Below, piece after piece: positions 43,089 through 53,500 of a stretch of DNA of 64,000 nucleotides. Source of the DNA: JANNSO01 sp964485395. GTDB lineage: Bacteria > Spirochaetota > Spirochaetia > Treponematales > UBA12059. Every line of letters begins with the position of its first letter. Within the stretch, counting starts at the first letter, position 1. A model generated the notes under the pieces. It saw only the letters and a list, made by a program, of their open reading frames with translations. It ran no database searches and was not told the DNA's origin. The translations under genes and the position numbers were made by a program. The stretch is taken from the NCBI GenBank assembly GCA_964485395.1, contig CAZAJF010000003.1, positions 137,756 to 201,755 of the forward strand, in the 5' to 3' direction.

Positions 43089-45005
43089 CTACTTCAAGTT
43101 TTCTTCCGTGTATAAAAGCAGTTCCACCATGCGCTCAAGCAGCTCTTCCTTCGTTGATTCGGGGAAGTTGGCCAGCACGAGCTCCTTGGTGTACAGCTTG
43201 GTAATGTACTTGAGCTTGGCCGCGTTGTGCCGCGAGGCATAGATAAAGTCCGCGTGCGCCTTGTTTATGATGATAAGCGCGCGGTCCCGGTCGTACTTGG
43301 ATCGCCACAGTTCACCGGGCGCGCGCTGGAACGTATAGCCGGGCAAGCCGTGGCGCGAGCCGCTGCCTCCGGCTTTTCCGCGCGGTATCAGATCCGCCGT
43401 CACGGTTATGTACGCGGTGGCCGAGCATGTCTGCTCTCCCTGGGTGGCGCTTACCTCGATCAGGGCGACTCCGGGTTCTTCCGATGCCTGGTATTCCGCG
43501 AATTCCGAATCGCCTCCCTGCAGAGCGCCTCCGCCCTCGGTTACCTGCCATGCGAACGAGACGCCGGAATCCACGAGGCGCTTGGACTTGTCCCTGGCGA
43601 TGGCGTGAAGATTTTTTGATTCGCCTACGCCGATAACGCTGGACCCCGGCGAGATGATTACCTTGAACAAGGCGCCGGCGTACTCGAAGAAGCTGCGCTG
43701 CTTGTCTTCATTATACGCTTCTCCCGTCGGTTCCTCGGGTATATAGGCTCCAAAGGAAGCGTCGTCCGGGTTGGGGGGAACGGTCGGTCCGCCGGGAGTT
43801 TCGGAGTCCGGGGCAGCCGAGGCGTCGAGGTTGCCGGGAACAGGCGCGAAGCCGTCCGCGCTGCCCGGAAGATTCCCCGAGCCTCCGCCGCTCCCCGGCT
43901 CGGCGCCAGAACCGTCCTTGCCCGGCCGCGTCTGCTTTACCTGCGCTTGCAGCCAGTAATATTCCTCGCTGGGCAACAGTAAAAACGCTTCCTTGAGAGC
44001 CTTGGTTACTTTATGCAGGATGGCTTTGCTGGCTTCTTCTTCCTCGGCCTTTTTCTGCGCTTCTATAACCAGGCTCAAGGCTTCGCCTACGGGCGCAAGC
44101 GACGCGATGAGCGATTCGTATGCTTCGTCCAGCAGTATGCCGTCGCGCGTGCCCGGCGTCAGCCTCAGGAACGACGCGTCGATAATGCCCTCGATTATAT
44201 TGGAATTCCATGGAGCCGAGGAGAATTCGTCAAGCTTGGAGATATCGGGAATTACGCGGGTGCCCAGTTTGTACAGGCCGATGGCGTTTTCTCCCGAGGG
44301 CTCCGTTACATAAAGTTCGCAGTACACCTCGCCCAGCGGGCTTTTCGTCTCCGGTATGGAATGGATGAGCCGACCCCGGAATTTCCGCGGCTCAACGACA
44401 AGCTCACGCCTGGCCGCCCGGTCGATGATGCGGACCTTGACGCCGCTCTTGGCGATGCGGTCTCGCAGTTCCGAGGCGAGGTAATTCTGTATCTTGTCCG
44501 TGGAAAGCTGCCGTAAGCCAGGCAGGAGCGGCGTTATGTGCAGCTCGGTGCCGGTTCCCGGGAACAGCGCGGGCACGTCCCGCAGAGAAAAGGCCGGGTT
44601 GCCCTTGACGAGGCGCATGTTCCTCGTCTGGCCGCTTTTCCCGGTGGAGGTGAGGGTGCAGGTTTCTCCCACGGTCCAGAACGACAGGAGTCCGATGCCG
44701 AATTCTCCCTGGAGGCCTTTGACGCCGCCTTCTTTTAGCTGGCGCTTTACCGAGTCGCCTATGTGCGTGGCTACGTAGCGGAAGTCGTCGATGCCTTGGC
44801 CGTCATCGATGATCTTCAGGTACTGGTCGCCTTTTTCCTTGCCGCGGATTATGGCGACGTTGCGGGCGCCGGCGTCTATGGAATTTTCCACGAACTCGGC
44901 GATGGCTTTGAGAGGATTGTTCTGGCTCTGGGCGATGATGCTGATGGCGTTCCAGTGATCGCCGATTTTCAGCCGGCCGCCCTCGTCGTTCTGGTCGAGG
45001 CTCAT
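43089..45005 (-). CDS. GHKL ATPase with a C-terminal Ig-like domain
   Basis: The 638-residue protein begins with a GHKL ATP-binding domain: AIAEFVENSIDAGARNV (N box), IIDDGQGID (G1) and GEFGIGLLSFWTVG (lid), as in HSP90, MutL and MORC proteins; the next 200 residues look like the transducer domain. Residues about 350-420 are a flexible linker rich in Gly, Ser and Pro. Residues 455-545 form a bacterial Ig-like unit (AIARDKSKRLVDSGVSFAW, GVALIEVSATQGEQTCSATA). The last 80 residues are helical. There is no signal peptide, so the Ig-like unit is cytoplasmic. Likely an ATP-driven clamp; target unknown. Its ATG overlaps the end of trpS (ATGA). Confidence 0.82.
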   Translation of the reverse strand: MSLDQNDEGGRLKIGDHWNAISIIAQSQNNPLKAIAEFVENSIDAGARNVAIIRGKEKGDQYLKIIDDGQGIDDFRYVATHIGDSVKRQLKEGGVKGLQGEFGIGLLSFWTVGETCTLTSTGKSGQTRNMRLVKGNPAFSLRDVPALFPGTGTELHITPLLPGLRQLSTDKIQNYLASELRDRIAKSGVKVRIIDRAARRELVVEPRKFRGRLIHSIPETKSPLGEVYCELYVTEPSGENAIGLYKLGTRVIPDISKLDEFSSAPWNSNIIEGIIDASFLRLTPGTRDGILLDEAYESLIASLAPVGEALSLVIEAQKKAEEEEASKAILHKVTKALKEAFLLLPSEEYYWLQAQVKQTRPGKDGSGAEPGSGGGSGNLPGSADGFAPVPGNLDASAAPDSETPGGPTVPPNPDDASFGAYIPEEPTGEAYNEDKQRSFFEYAGALFKVIISPGSSVIGVGESKNLHAIARDKSKRLVDSGVSFAWQVTEGGGALQGGDSEFAEYQASEEPGVALIEVSATQGEQTCSATAYITVTADLIPRGKAGGSGSRHGLPGYTFQRAPGELWRSKYDRDRALIIINKAHADFIYASRHNAAKLKYITKLYTKELVLANFPESTKEELLERMVELLLYTEENLK

Positions 45006-46078
45006 TCCGTTTTTGCCGTTGCTTCCTTGTCGCGCTTTTTCTTTACGTCCTCCGCCTTGCGGGATATGCGGTTCCAGACCGCGGACATACCCATGGCTTT
45101 CTTGGCGATGGACAGGGTTTCGCGCGCCTCCTGGCGCATGAGCATGGTGCCGTCGTAGACCACTTCGTCTGCAAGGCCCGGTTGCGATTCGTACTTGGCG
45201 CGGCGTTCGCGGATGGGGTCCAGGAAATGGTTCAGGGCGATTACGAGCTTTTGCTTAACTTCCACGTCGCCGACCTTGCCCAGACGGTAGCGTGTCTTCA
45301 AGTCCTCTATTTCCGCTTTGTTGGGGTTGAACGCGTCGTGGTACTGGAACACGGGGTTTCCCTCCACGGTACCGGGAATGTCGGCGCTGGTGCGCTTGGG
45401 GTCGGTATACATGGACATGACGCGTTTTTCCACGGTCTTGGCGTCGTCCGACAGGAAGATGGCGTTGTTGAGGCTCTTGGACATTTTTGCGTCGCCGTCC
45501 AGTCCCACGAGCGAGCCGAAATCGGAGACCAGCACTTCGGGGATGGGAAAGGTGTCCCCGTACAGGAAGTTGAAGCGGCGCGCGAGCTCGCGGGTTATCT
45601 CAACGTGCGCGACGTTATCCTTGCCTACCGGGACAAGGTTGGCGCGCGGCAGGAGTATGTCGGCGGTCTGCAGCACGGGGTAGGCCAGCAGGCCCAGCGG
45701 CATTTCCTCGATGCCCGCGCCTTGGGCCATTTCCTTGAGGCTGGGTATGCGGGACAGGCGCGGTACCGTGACGAGGTTCTGGAAATACAGCGCCAGCTCG
45801 ATTACTTCGGGCACCGCCGACTGCAGGTAGATGACGCTCTTGGCCGGGTCGATCCCGCAGGACAGGTAGTCCAGGGTCGCCGAGCGCACGTTGTCCGCCA
45901 GCAGCTCGATATTTTCTTTTTCCGGTTTGGTGGTAAGCGTGTGCAGGTCCGCGATTATGAAGAAGCACTCGTACTCGTCCTGCAGGCGCACGCGGTTTTT
46001 AAGCGAGCCTACGTAATGGCCGAGGTGCAGTTTTCCCGTGGGGCGGTCGCCGGTCAATATTCTTTTTCTGGGTTCCAT
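45002..46078 (-). CDS. trpS: Tryptophanyl-tRNA synthetase
   Basis: The 358-residue class I synthetase charges tRNA-Trp. The HIGH-type motif is TGKLHLGHYVGSL (residues about 14-26) and the KMSKS loop is DAKMSKSLNNAI (about 198); YLQSAVPEVIELALYF lies in the tryptophan pocket region. Length is normal for bacterial TrpS. GGAGACACATC precedes the ATG. The stop overlaps the start of the GHKL gene, so the two are cotranscribed. Confidence 0.95.
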   Translation of the reverse strand: MEPRKRILTGDRPTGKLHLGHYVGSLKNRVRLQDEYECFFIIADLHTLTTKPEKENIELLADNVRSATLDYLSCGIDPAKSVIYLQSAVPEVIELALYFQNLVTVPRLSRIPSLKEMAQGAGIEEMPLGLLAYPVLQTADILLPRANLVPVGKDNVAHVEITRELARRFNFLYGDTFPIPEVLVSDFGSLVGLDGDAKMSKSLNNAIFLSDDAKTVEKRVMSMYTDPKRTSADIPGTVEGNPVFQYHDAFNPNKAEIEDLKTRYRLGKVGDVEVKQKLVIALNHFLDPIRERRAKYESQPGLADEVVYDGTMLMRQEARETLSIAKKAMGMSAVWNRISRKAEDVKKKRDKEATAKTE

Positions 46079-46274
46079 GATGTGTCTCCGATCGTTATGG
46101 TTTTAGGGGGCCGGAGAGTGGGCGGGTTATCTATCGCGAGCCGGCCGGGGCTTCGCGACACGGCGTACGGGTAGGTACGGCGCGGATACCCGCCGGTCGC
46201 CATGACCACGCGCTCCGGAATTTTCGGCTGAGGAAAAATCGTGCTTCGTCAACATTCGATTCCAACATGGCCAG

Positions 46275-46304
46275 ATTGTAACAGGTTTTTACGTGGAAGC
46301 GCAA
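46275..46304 (-). promoter_or_regulatory. Putative promoter of trpS
   Basis: On the minus strand TTGCGC, 18 bases, TACAAT. Transcription would start near 46268, leaving a leader of about 190 bases before trpS. The leader is GC-rich with several short hairpins; no T-box specifier pattern was recognised. Confidence 0.4.
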
Positions 46305-46312
46305 GTTGTCTG

Positions 46313-47476
46313 CTATTCTTCGGCGGACAGCGTCGAGAGCAGGCGGAACCTGTCCATCATGGAACGGTGGCTGAACGGCCCCGTGTTGGTAAGCAGGATG
46401 CCGATGAGGTTCTCACGATAATCTACATGGAAATACGGGTTGTACGGAGCGCCGGCCCAGTAGATTTCCTCCGGCGAGGAGACCTCTCCGAAGTCTTCGG
46501 GCGACGTTATGATTCCAACGCCCAGGCCGTAGCCTTTTCCTTTGCCGGCCATTTTTCCCGCATGGTTGCCCGTCATGAGTTCCACGGTTTTTCTGCCGAG
46601 CAGGCGGGATCCTTCGTGCTTTCCGAAATTCAGGAGAAGTTTGGCCACGATGAGGAAATCGCCTGCGGTGGTGACGATTCCGCCGTGCGAGCTCCACCAG
46701 CCGCCGCCTCCGGAAAGGGCGGAGGGGGTATGCAGGTACACCGAGTTTTTCTGCGAGTCGTCGAGCTCGAGTTTTCCGTTTTGGTACAGGTAGGAACTGG
46801 GCAGCTGTCCGGCCTTTTCCCGCGGTACGGTAAAATAAGTATTCTTGAGGCCGAGCGGCGCGAATATCCGCTTTTCGCAGAATGCATCCAGAGGCATTCC
46901 CGAGACGATTTCCACGAAATAACCGAGCACGTCGTAGGAATAGCTGTATACCCAGCGTTCCCCGGGCTGAAACGCAAGGGGAATCGACGCGGCCGCGGCC
47001 ACGAAATCCTTGAGGGATTTGTTCCAGGTTCTGAATCCGGCTTCCAGATAGAGCTTGTCCGAGGGAGTGTCGCCGATCGTATACACCATGCCGGACGTGT
47101 GGTTGAGGAAATCCCGGATGGTGGGCTTGGTTTTTGCCTCCATCGTTGCCGTGGAATCCGCGCCGGCGAATACCTTGATGCCCTTGAACTCGGGTAGATA
47201 CTCCTCGATCGGGTCGCATAAAAGAAAATGTCCTTCCTCATAGAGCATCAGAACCGCGAGCGACGTAAAAACTTTCGTCATCGAGGCTATAGGAAAGAGG
47301 GCGTCGTTCCGCATCGGCATCGATTCTTCGGAATCCATCCAGCCGTAGGCTTCGAAATGCCGGAGCTTGCCGTCCCGCTCGATGAGCGCGACGGCCCCGG
47401 CTAATTCCTTTGCGCCCACCAGACGGTCGAAAAAACGGTTCACCCTGGAAAGACGAAGATCGATGCCCTTGCTCAC
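46313..47476 (-). CDS. Serine hydrolase of the beta-lactamase/DD-peptidase class C family
   Basis: The 387-residue protein has the SxxK nucleophile in PIASMTKVFTSLAV (Ser about residue 66), the YSYSY segment at the YxN position and an HTSGM signature, as in EstB and class C-like esterases. The GTG at 47476 is chosen because AAGGAAC precedes it and it starts just after the PepF stop; an earlier ATG would lie inside pepF. No signal peptide is seen, so it probably acts in the cytoplasm as an esterase or peptidase. Confidence 0.85.
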   Translation of the reverse strand: MSKGIDLRLSRVNRFFDRLVGAKELAGAVALIERDGKLRHFEAYGWMDSEESMPMRNDALFPIASMTKVFTSLAVLMLYEEGHFLLCDPIEEYLPEFKGIKVFAGADSTATMEAKTKPTIRDFLNHTSGMVYTIGDTPSDKLYLEAGFRTWNKSLKDFVAAAASIPLAFQPGERWVYSYSYDVLGYFVEIVSGMPLDAFCEKRIFAPLGLKNTYFTVPREKAGQLPSSYLYQNGKLELDDSQKNSVYLHTPSALSGGGGWWSSHGGIVTTAGDFLIVAKLLLNFGKHEGSRLLGRKTVELMTGNHAGKMAGKGKGYGLGVGIITSPEDFGEVSSPEEIYWAGAPYNPYFHVDYRENLIGILLTNTGPFSHRSMMDRFRLLSTLSAEE

Positions 47477-47486
47477 GGCAGGTTCC

Positions 47487-49289
47487 TTACTTGTTCCCGC
47501 ACAGCTTTTCCAGCCTGTCCACGAGGCCTTCCAGTACGCCGAACGTTTTTTCAATGGCGGCGGGCGTTCGCATGTCCACGCCCGCTTTCCTGAGGATTTC
47601 CACCGAGTAGTCCGAGGAGCCCGCCGACAGGAAATCCACGTAGCGCGATGCGGCCGCGGTGTCCCCGGCCAGGATGGGGCCGGCCAGCGCGTGCGCCGCG
47701 CTGATGCCCGTGGTGTATTGGAACACGTAGTAGTTCATGTACAGGTGGCTGAACTGGGCCCAGGTGCTGCCTTCGCGGTGCCTGTCCATCCGCACTTCTC
47801 CGCCGTAGCCTTCGGCGAACAGGTCCGCCATCAGCTCGTTCATGTCGCCTGCGGTAAGACCCTGTCCCCGCTCGATGCGCTGATGCGTTTCCAGCTCGAA
47901 CCTGGCCAGCGTTGGCATTATAAAGAAGTAACGGTGGATGTTGTCCATCGCCTCCTCGATGAGGGCGATCTGGAACTGAGGATCCTTTTCCGTCTCGAAA
48001 AGCCGTGCCCGAACCATGGCTTGGTTGAAGTTGGACGCGACTTCAGCCAGGAACATGCTGTAGTCCGAATAGATGGCCGGCTGCTTTTTCCAGGTATGCC
48101 AGCTGTGCATGGAGTGGCCGAGCTCGTGGGCCAGCGTGCTCATGGACGAAAGGTCGTCCGTATAGCTTACTTTTATGAATGGGTGCATGCCCTGGGCGCC
48201 CGTGGAAAATGCGCCCGAGCTTTTTCCCTTCGTCGGGTAAACGTCCACCCAGCGCTCTTCCATGCAGCCCCTGCGGAGCTGCGTTACATATTCTTTACCG
48301 AGGGGCTCGAGGGCTCCGCATATCCAATCCACCGATTTTTGGTAGGGAACCACCGGCTGAACCTTGGCGATGGGCGCCCATATGTCGCAGTGCTCCAGCT
48401 TTTCCACTCCCAGCGCCTGCCTGCGCACGCGCCAGTAGCGGTGCCATATCGGCAGGTTTTTCCGGAAGGTTTCCACGGTGGAGTCGAACACCGAGCGCGG
48501 TATGTCGCTCTCGAAGAGGGCGGCCTCCACGGAGGAGTCGAATCGCCGGGCGCGCGCGAGGAACACGTCGGATTTCATGGCCGTTACCAGGGAGGAGGCC
48601 AAGGTGTTTTCATGCTCGATGTGGGCGTCGCAGTAGCTGTTCCAGGCGCTGCGCCGCACTTCCCGGTCAGGGTCCGCGAGAAGCTTCTCGACGCTGCTCT
48701 GCACTACTTCCGCGCCGTTGCAGGCGGGCTTGAATTTGAGGTCGGCGTCCACGAGCATGTCGTGGGTGTTCTGCACGCTTTGGAAAACCTCGAAAACGGA
48801 GCCCAGGATTTCCTCCACCTCGGCCGAACGTACGTGCAGTTGCTTGCGGAACAGGTCGTGCGCATAGTGCGCGTAGAGGGCGAGCCGCGGTTCCGAGGCT
48901 ATCCAGGAATCGATCTTGGCTTTGCCCAGCGACAGGATTTCAGGATCCATGAAAGCGACGGCGGCCATGAACTGGCCGAAAAGCCCGCCGGCCTGCCCGT
49001 TGAGCGACTGGGCTTCCTCGTCACCCGTGTCCACGGCCTGCGACATCGATGCGTAGACATACAGGTGCTCCGTACGCTTCAACAGCGCAAGCATTTGCTC
49101 CAAGATGTCGGCAAGGGTTGCGGCGCTGCCCGAGCAGATCGTGCCGGCTTTGCCCGCCAAGGCGGGGAGCTCAGCCATGACGGCTGAATATTCTGTCTGC
49201 CAGGCGGCGCGGTTCGCATAAACGCTCTCGGCGTTCCAGAGATACTTTTTGTCCATGGACGATCTGTCCGGAGTCTTCGTAGTGTTCAT
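47487..49289 (-). CDS. Oligoendopeptidase F, second paralogue (M3 family)
   Basis: The 600-residue metallopeptidase has the zinc motif STLAHELGHSMHSWHTW (HExxH), a downstream FLAEVASNFNQAMV glutamate and the C-terminal FQYTTGISAAHALAGPIL stretch of PepF. It is the same length as the enzyme at 30066 but only moderately similar, so the two are old paralogues with probably different peptide preferences. It lies ten bases before the serine hydrolase gene. The ATG at 49289 lacks a good ribosome site; an in-frame ATG at 49256 is an alternative. Confidence 0.9.
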   Translation of the reverse strand: MNTTKTPDRSSMDKKYLWNAESVYANRAAWQTEYSAVMAELPALAGKAGTICSGSAATLADILEQMLALLKRTEHLYVYASMSQAVDTGDEEAQSLNGQAGGLFGQFMAAVAFMDPEILSLGKAKIDSWIASEPRLALYAHYAHDLFRKQLHVRSAEVEEILGSVFEVFQSVQNTHDMLVDADLKFKPACNGAEVVQSSVEKLLADPDREVRRSAWNSYCDAHIEHENTLASSLVTAMKSDVFLARARRFDSSVEAALFESDIPRSVFDSTVETFRKNLPIWHRYWRVRRQALGVEKLEHCDIWAPIAKVQPVVPYQKSVDWICGALEPLGKEYVTQLRRGCMEERWVDVYPTKGKSSGAFSTGAQGMHPFIKVSYTDDLSSMSTLAHELGHSMHSWHTWKKQPAIYSDYSMFLAEVASNFNQAMVRARLFETEKDPQFQIALIEEAMDNIHRYFFIMPTLARFELETHQRIERGQGLTAGDMNELMADLFAEGYGGEVRMDRHREGSTWAQFSHLYMNYYVFQYTTGISAAHALAGPILAGDTAAASRYVDFLSAGSSDYSVEILRKAGVDMRTPAAIEKTFGVLEGLVDRLEKLCGNK

Positions 49290-49528
49290 GGGAACGTACT
49301 ATAAACCCCTTTTGCGTACCTGGCAACCTTTCAGGTTTTATAAGCCGGTTTCCTGAGATGACAGACTCAAAAAATCGTGCCATAATATGTCGTTTTAACG
49401 AGATTTTCAGGCATTTTAGCCATTGAATCACCAATATGCAGAATCATGTCGAATAACTTCGCAAAAGACGCGGAAATTGCATATATCGTGCGGTATATTC
49501 GAGACTGTTTGCATCGACGGAGGATATT

Positions 49529-50563
49529 TTGAGAAGTAAAGTAGCGCGCATTCTTATTACGCTGGCTGTGATCGGGATAATAATCTCTTTGTCTGCCTGC
49601 AATTATCCTATCTCGGGCAGTGTGTGCAAGAGCGCGGACATCAAATTTAGTTTTGTCGTACAAGGTTTGTCTTCCCAAGCCGCCGCTACGAACGGTTCCC
49701 GGCTCTTACTGCCTACCGCAAAAACGCTCACGGTTACGCTCACTCCCTTGGCGGAAAACTTGAGCACTGCGGATTCCAAGTCCGCACCTATTCCTGATGG
49801 AATTACAAAAGCTACGATTCCGGTATCTTTTCCCGGAAAAATCGTGGGTAAGTATTCCATAAAAGCAGAAGCCGTGAATGACGCAGGCGTCGTTTTGTTT
49901 TTCGGCGTCGGGGATATCGATCTCGCGAAAAGCCCGAGCCTGACGCTCTATATGCTGCCGGTGGCGCACACGAGCGACGGAAAATTTGTTCCGCTGGAAT
50001 CCGGCAAGGTCTTAAGCGTGAGCGTTCCCGCGGAAACCTCGGTGACGTATCGCATACCTCCGGAAGCGCAGCTCGCGCCCAGCGACAACGCCATGCACCT
50101 GTATATTGAAAAAGACGACGCCCTCGCGGTGTTCATGCAGAATACAGACGGAACCCCCGTCTCGGGCGGCGTGTTCGCTTCCACGGGTGACGTTTATGTT
50201 ACGTTGCACAATCCGGGCGCCGCGGCATCGCCGGCGACGATCTACCTGAATATTTCGCAGGCCGTGGTTACGGTAAGCCTGAATAATCCAAGCCAGCCGG
50301 TAATCAGCGCGTCCGGGCAGGCGGTAACATTGAACAAAACGGTACCGGAAGCCATGACGGTCGTCGTCTCCACGACCGGCTTGTCCGCCTTCGACTGGTG
50401 GCTGGACGGCGTGAGCTTGGCTACGGGAAACGGTAGCGACTCAGTAACCATAAGCAGCGATACGTTGAGCCTTGGGCTGCATAACCTCTCGCTGTTTTTT
50501 ACGGATTCGCTGGGCGTTTCGCATTCCGTTTCTTTGCTTGATTTCAACGTCGTGGCCCAGTAG
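49529..50563 (+). CDS. Lipoprotein A, copy 1 of duplicated operon
   Basis: The 344-residue product starts at TTG 49529 (GGAGG at 49518-49522), with a lipoprotein signal ending LSAC (Cys24). The mature part is Ser/Thr/Val-rich and beta-like throughout. Near its start it has NGSRLLLPTAKTLTVTLTPL, an R-x-LLP ... TVTLT pattern also found in lipoproteins B and C. The last 100 residues (FDWWLDGVSLATGNG, LSLFFTDSLGVSHSVSLLDF) look like an Ig-like fold. No known family. It lies ten bases upstream of gene B. Bases 49922-50325 are identical by eye to copy 2. Confidence 0.75.
   Translation: MRSKVARILITLAVIGIIISLSACNYPISGSVCKSADIKFSFVVQGLSSQAAATNGSRLLLPTAKTLTVTLTPLAENLSTADSKSAPIPDGITKATIPVSFPGKIVGKYSIKAEAVNDAGVVLFFGVGDIDLAKSPSLTLYMLPVAHTSDGKFVPLESGKVLSVSVPAETSVTYRIPPEAQLAPSDNAMHLYIEKDDALAVFMQNTDGTPVSGGVFASTGDVYVTLHNPGAAASPATIYLNISQAVVTVSLNNPSQPVISASGQAVTLNKTVPEAMTVVVSTTGLSAFDWWLDGVSLATGNGSDSVTISSDTLSLGLHNLSLFFTDSLGVSHSVSLLDFNVVAQ
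49922..50325 (+). repeat. Near-identical duplicated block, copy 1
   Basis: About 404 bases read the same as 57384-57787, at a constant offset of 7462. Sequence on both sides is clearly more diverged. A second identical block, 50478-50623, matches 57940-58085 at the same offset. Confidence 0.85.
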
Positions 50564-50573
50564 GAGCATGTAT

Positions 50574-53500
50574 ATGAAGATTAACAGAAATATAACCAAG
50601 ATTGGCGTTTTGGCGCTGGCGATACTCGCCGCGTCGGTCGCATGCAAGAGCCCTGTGCAGCCCGGCGGCGCTTCGTGCAAGCTCGCCGCCTTGAGCGTAG
50701 CGGTAGGCGGGCCTCAGACCGGCCAGAAGACGCTTTTGCCAGCGGCACTGCTGCCTTCCGCGCTTACGTACGACCTTACGCTGACCAGAAGCGGTTATAC
50801 GACGGTTACAAAAACTTCCCTGGCCTACGACGCCATCGCGGCGGCGGACCTTGAGCCGGGTGCCTGGAGCCTCGCGCTCACCGCGTATTTGGGCACCGAT
50901 GCGGTGTTCGGCGCTACGCAGGACGTTACGCTGGGCGCAGGACCCAATGCGGTAGCAGTATTGCTCGATCCTCTTCAGCCGGGCTCTGGCGCCGGGTCCT
51001 TCACGTATGAGCTGAACCTGCCTGCGGGAAGCGCGTATAATGCGCAGGTGTATTTATCCAAGGTAAAGGCCGATATCCAGTCGAGCGACGCCGGGGTTCT
51101 CGCGCTCATCGACAAGACAGCAAGCGCGGGCGTCACGAACGACTTGGCCAACGCCGTAACGCCAAAGCTCAGTTTTAACATGACGGCCCTTGAGAGCGGC
51201 ATCTATTACCTGCGGATAGACTTGCGCAAGGGCGCGGTGCTGAATACCGCCCTCAAGGCTACCAAGCACCTGCAGCTTGTGTACATATATAATAACCGGG
51301 TAAGTACGGCGCCCGCGGTGACGTTGACCGATGCCGAACTGGGCAGCGCGCCGGCGGTTCCATCCGGCCTCGTCTTTTCGGTTTCCGGCTCTACGGTAAC
51401 TTTAGCGTGGACGGACAATTCCAATACCGAGGAAAAATTCTATGTTTACCGCGATGGTACAAAAGTATACGAGGTTATAGGCGGTACGAGCGGCTTCAGC
51501 TATGTCGATGCGGCGGCCGGCTCGGGCGGCGCAAGCGACGCGCATACCTATGAAGTGTCCGCATGGAACGAGTTCGGGGAATCCGCGCGCGCTTCGGGAG
51601 CCTGGCAGGGCAGCGGGACGGTAACGGTAAGCATCTCGCTTGCAAATAAAGTAATAACATTTACGCCGGCGACAGTCAGCGCCGTTCAAGGCACGGCCCT
51701 CAGCGTAACGACCAATGCCGGAGCCGGTTTCTCGGGCTGGAAATGGTACCGCGATGGGATTCTCGACGCGCTGAATACAACGAGCGTTTACACGTGGACG
51801 CCCGGCGTTGCCGACATCGGTACGCATACGCTCTCGGTCAGCGTGCTCTACGACGGCGTTGCGTTTTCGGGAGACCTGCCCGTCACGGTAAGCACGGCGG
51901 CCAGTGTGCAATATTCACTTGCGTACAGTAACCGAGGTGCGGACGGCGGAACGGCACCGGTTGATGCGACAGTTTATACAAGTGCCCAATCGGCGACCGT
52001 GCTCGGTAACACCGGAAATCTAACCAAGTCAAAAGGCGGGGTGCCATCGGAATTTTTTAGATGGAATACTGCCTTGGACGGAAGCGGTGCGAATTATATG
52101 CCCGGCGGAACCATCCCCATGACGGCGAATGTAACCCTTTACCCTCAGTGGTTCGAGGTAGGCGCAAGAGGGCCGGCAGGCGGGTATATTTTCTATAACC
52201 AAGGCGACGTGATAAACGGCTGGAGGTATCTTGAGGCCGCACCGACGGACCAAAGTACCGGCGCGCCGTGGAGCCTCGGTTTTTTAGTGCTGGGAGAAGT
52301 CAATGGGATTGGCAACGGCGTAGGTATTGCCAATACGAATTCTATCATACGCACCGTGGGCAATACTGGTACCTACGCAGCAAAGCTCTGTGCCGATTTG
52401 ACGGTTGCCGGCTATTCCGACTGGTATTTACCCACAGTCCTCGAGCTTCAACAGATGAACCTTAACTTGCATCACGCCGGCTTGGGCGGCTTTGTCGACG
52501 ATCAGTACTATTGGTCATCGCTGTATGGCTATAGCGGCCCGGATCAAAACTCCTTGAATTATCATTTTTTCGCCGGCGACACGCCTACGGGAAATGGTTC
52601 CCCTCAAACTCAAAACTTTTATGTGCGCGCCGTGCGCGCCTTTAAATCGGCTAATCCTACGTACGCGGTAACCTATATAGGAAACGGGGCGACCGGCGGA
52701 ACGGCGCCGATCGACACCGCCGGTTATGAAGCAGGCGATACGGTAACGGTAAAACTCAACTTGGGCAACTTGGTTAAGAATACGACTACCTGCTATATGT
52801 GGAACACAAAGGCGGACGGTACAGGCATCAGCTACGTTGCCGGCTCGGGCACCTTTACGATGCCGGCCGACAATATTACCCTGTATGCGCAGTGGGGTAA
52901 TCTTTATGTTACCGGCAGCTCCGTAGCCGGAAAAGCGGGATACTGGCAGAACGGTATTTGGAATACCCTGGTAAGCCCCAGACCGACCGCTTTCGCACTT
53001 GCAATCCGGGAATCCGGCGCTAACATTTTCATAATGGGCAATTATCATGATGATTGGCATGGAAAAGGTATTTATTGGACAGATGGAGCGGTCACCACCG
53101 TCGATGATTCCAATTCTTTCTTTCATGCGGCCACGACTGCTTTTGACGTCTATGCCGGTAACGTCTACTCACTCGCGCGCGCCACGAACGATACCCAAAC
53201 TTTATATGGAATGCCTTATTGGATGGGAACCACCTTTGGCGCGAATTTCGCCGTTTCGATCCCCGCGGCAAGTCCTTTCCCCACTCCACTGGCAGCGGTG
53301 AAGACCGCTACGGAGCTATGGGTTGGCGGCTATGTAGCGAATAAAGCCGATTCCGATGCCGGTACCAATCTCCAAGCTTTTGTGAGGAGTTTAACCGGCA
53401 GCCAGATTATCCTGTCCGGAGGCACGGCCGTCTATTCGCTGGCGGTGTCCGGCAGCAACATCTATGCCGTGGGCACCAACGGCGGCACGCAGGCGGTACT

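Noticed and set aside
45182..49187. Long + strand frames opposite trpS and the second pepF
   Set aside because: Antisense shadows of conserved genes with third-position GC bias; no protein similarity recognised.
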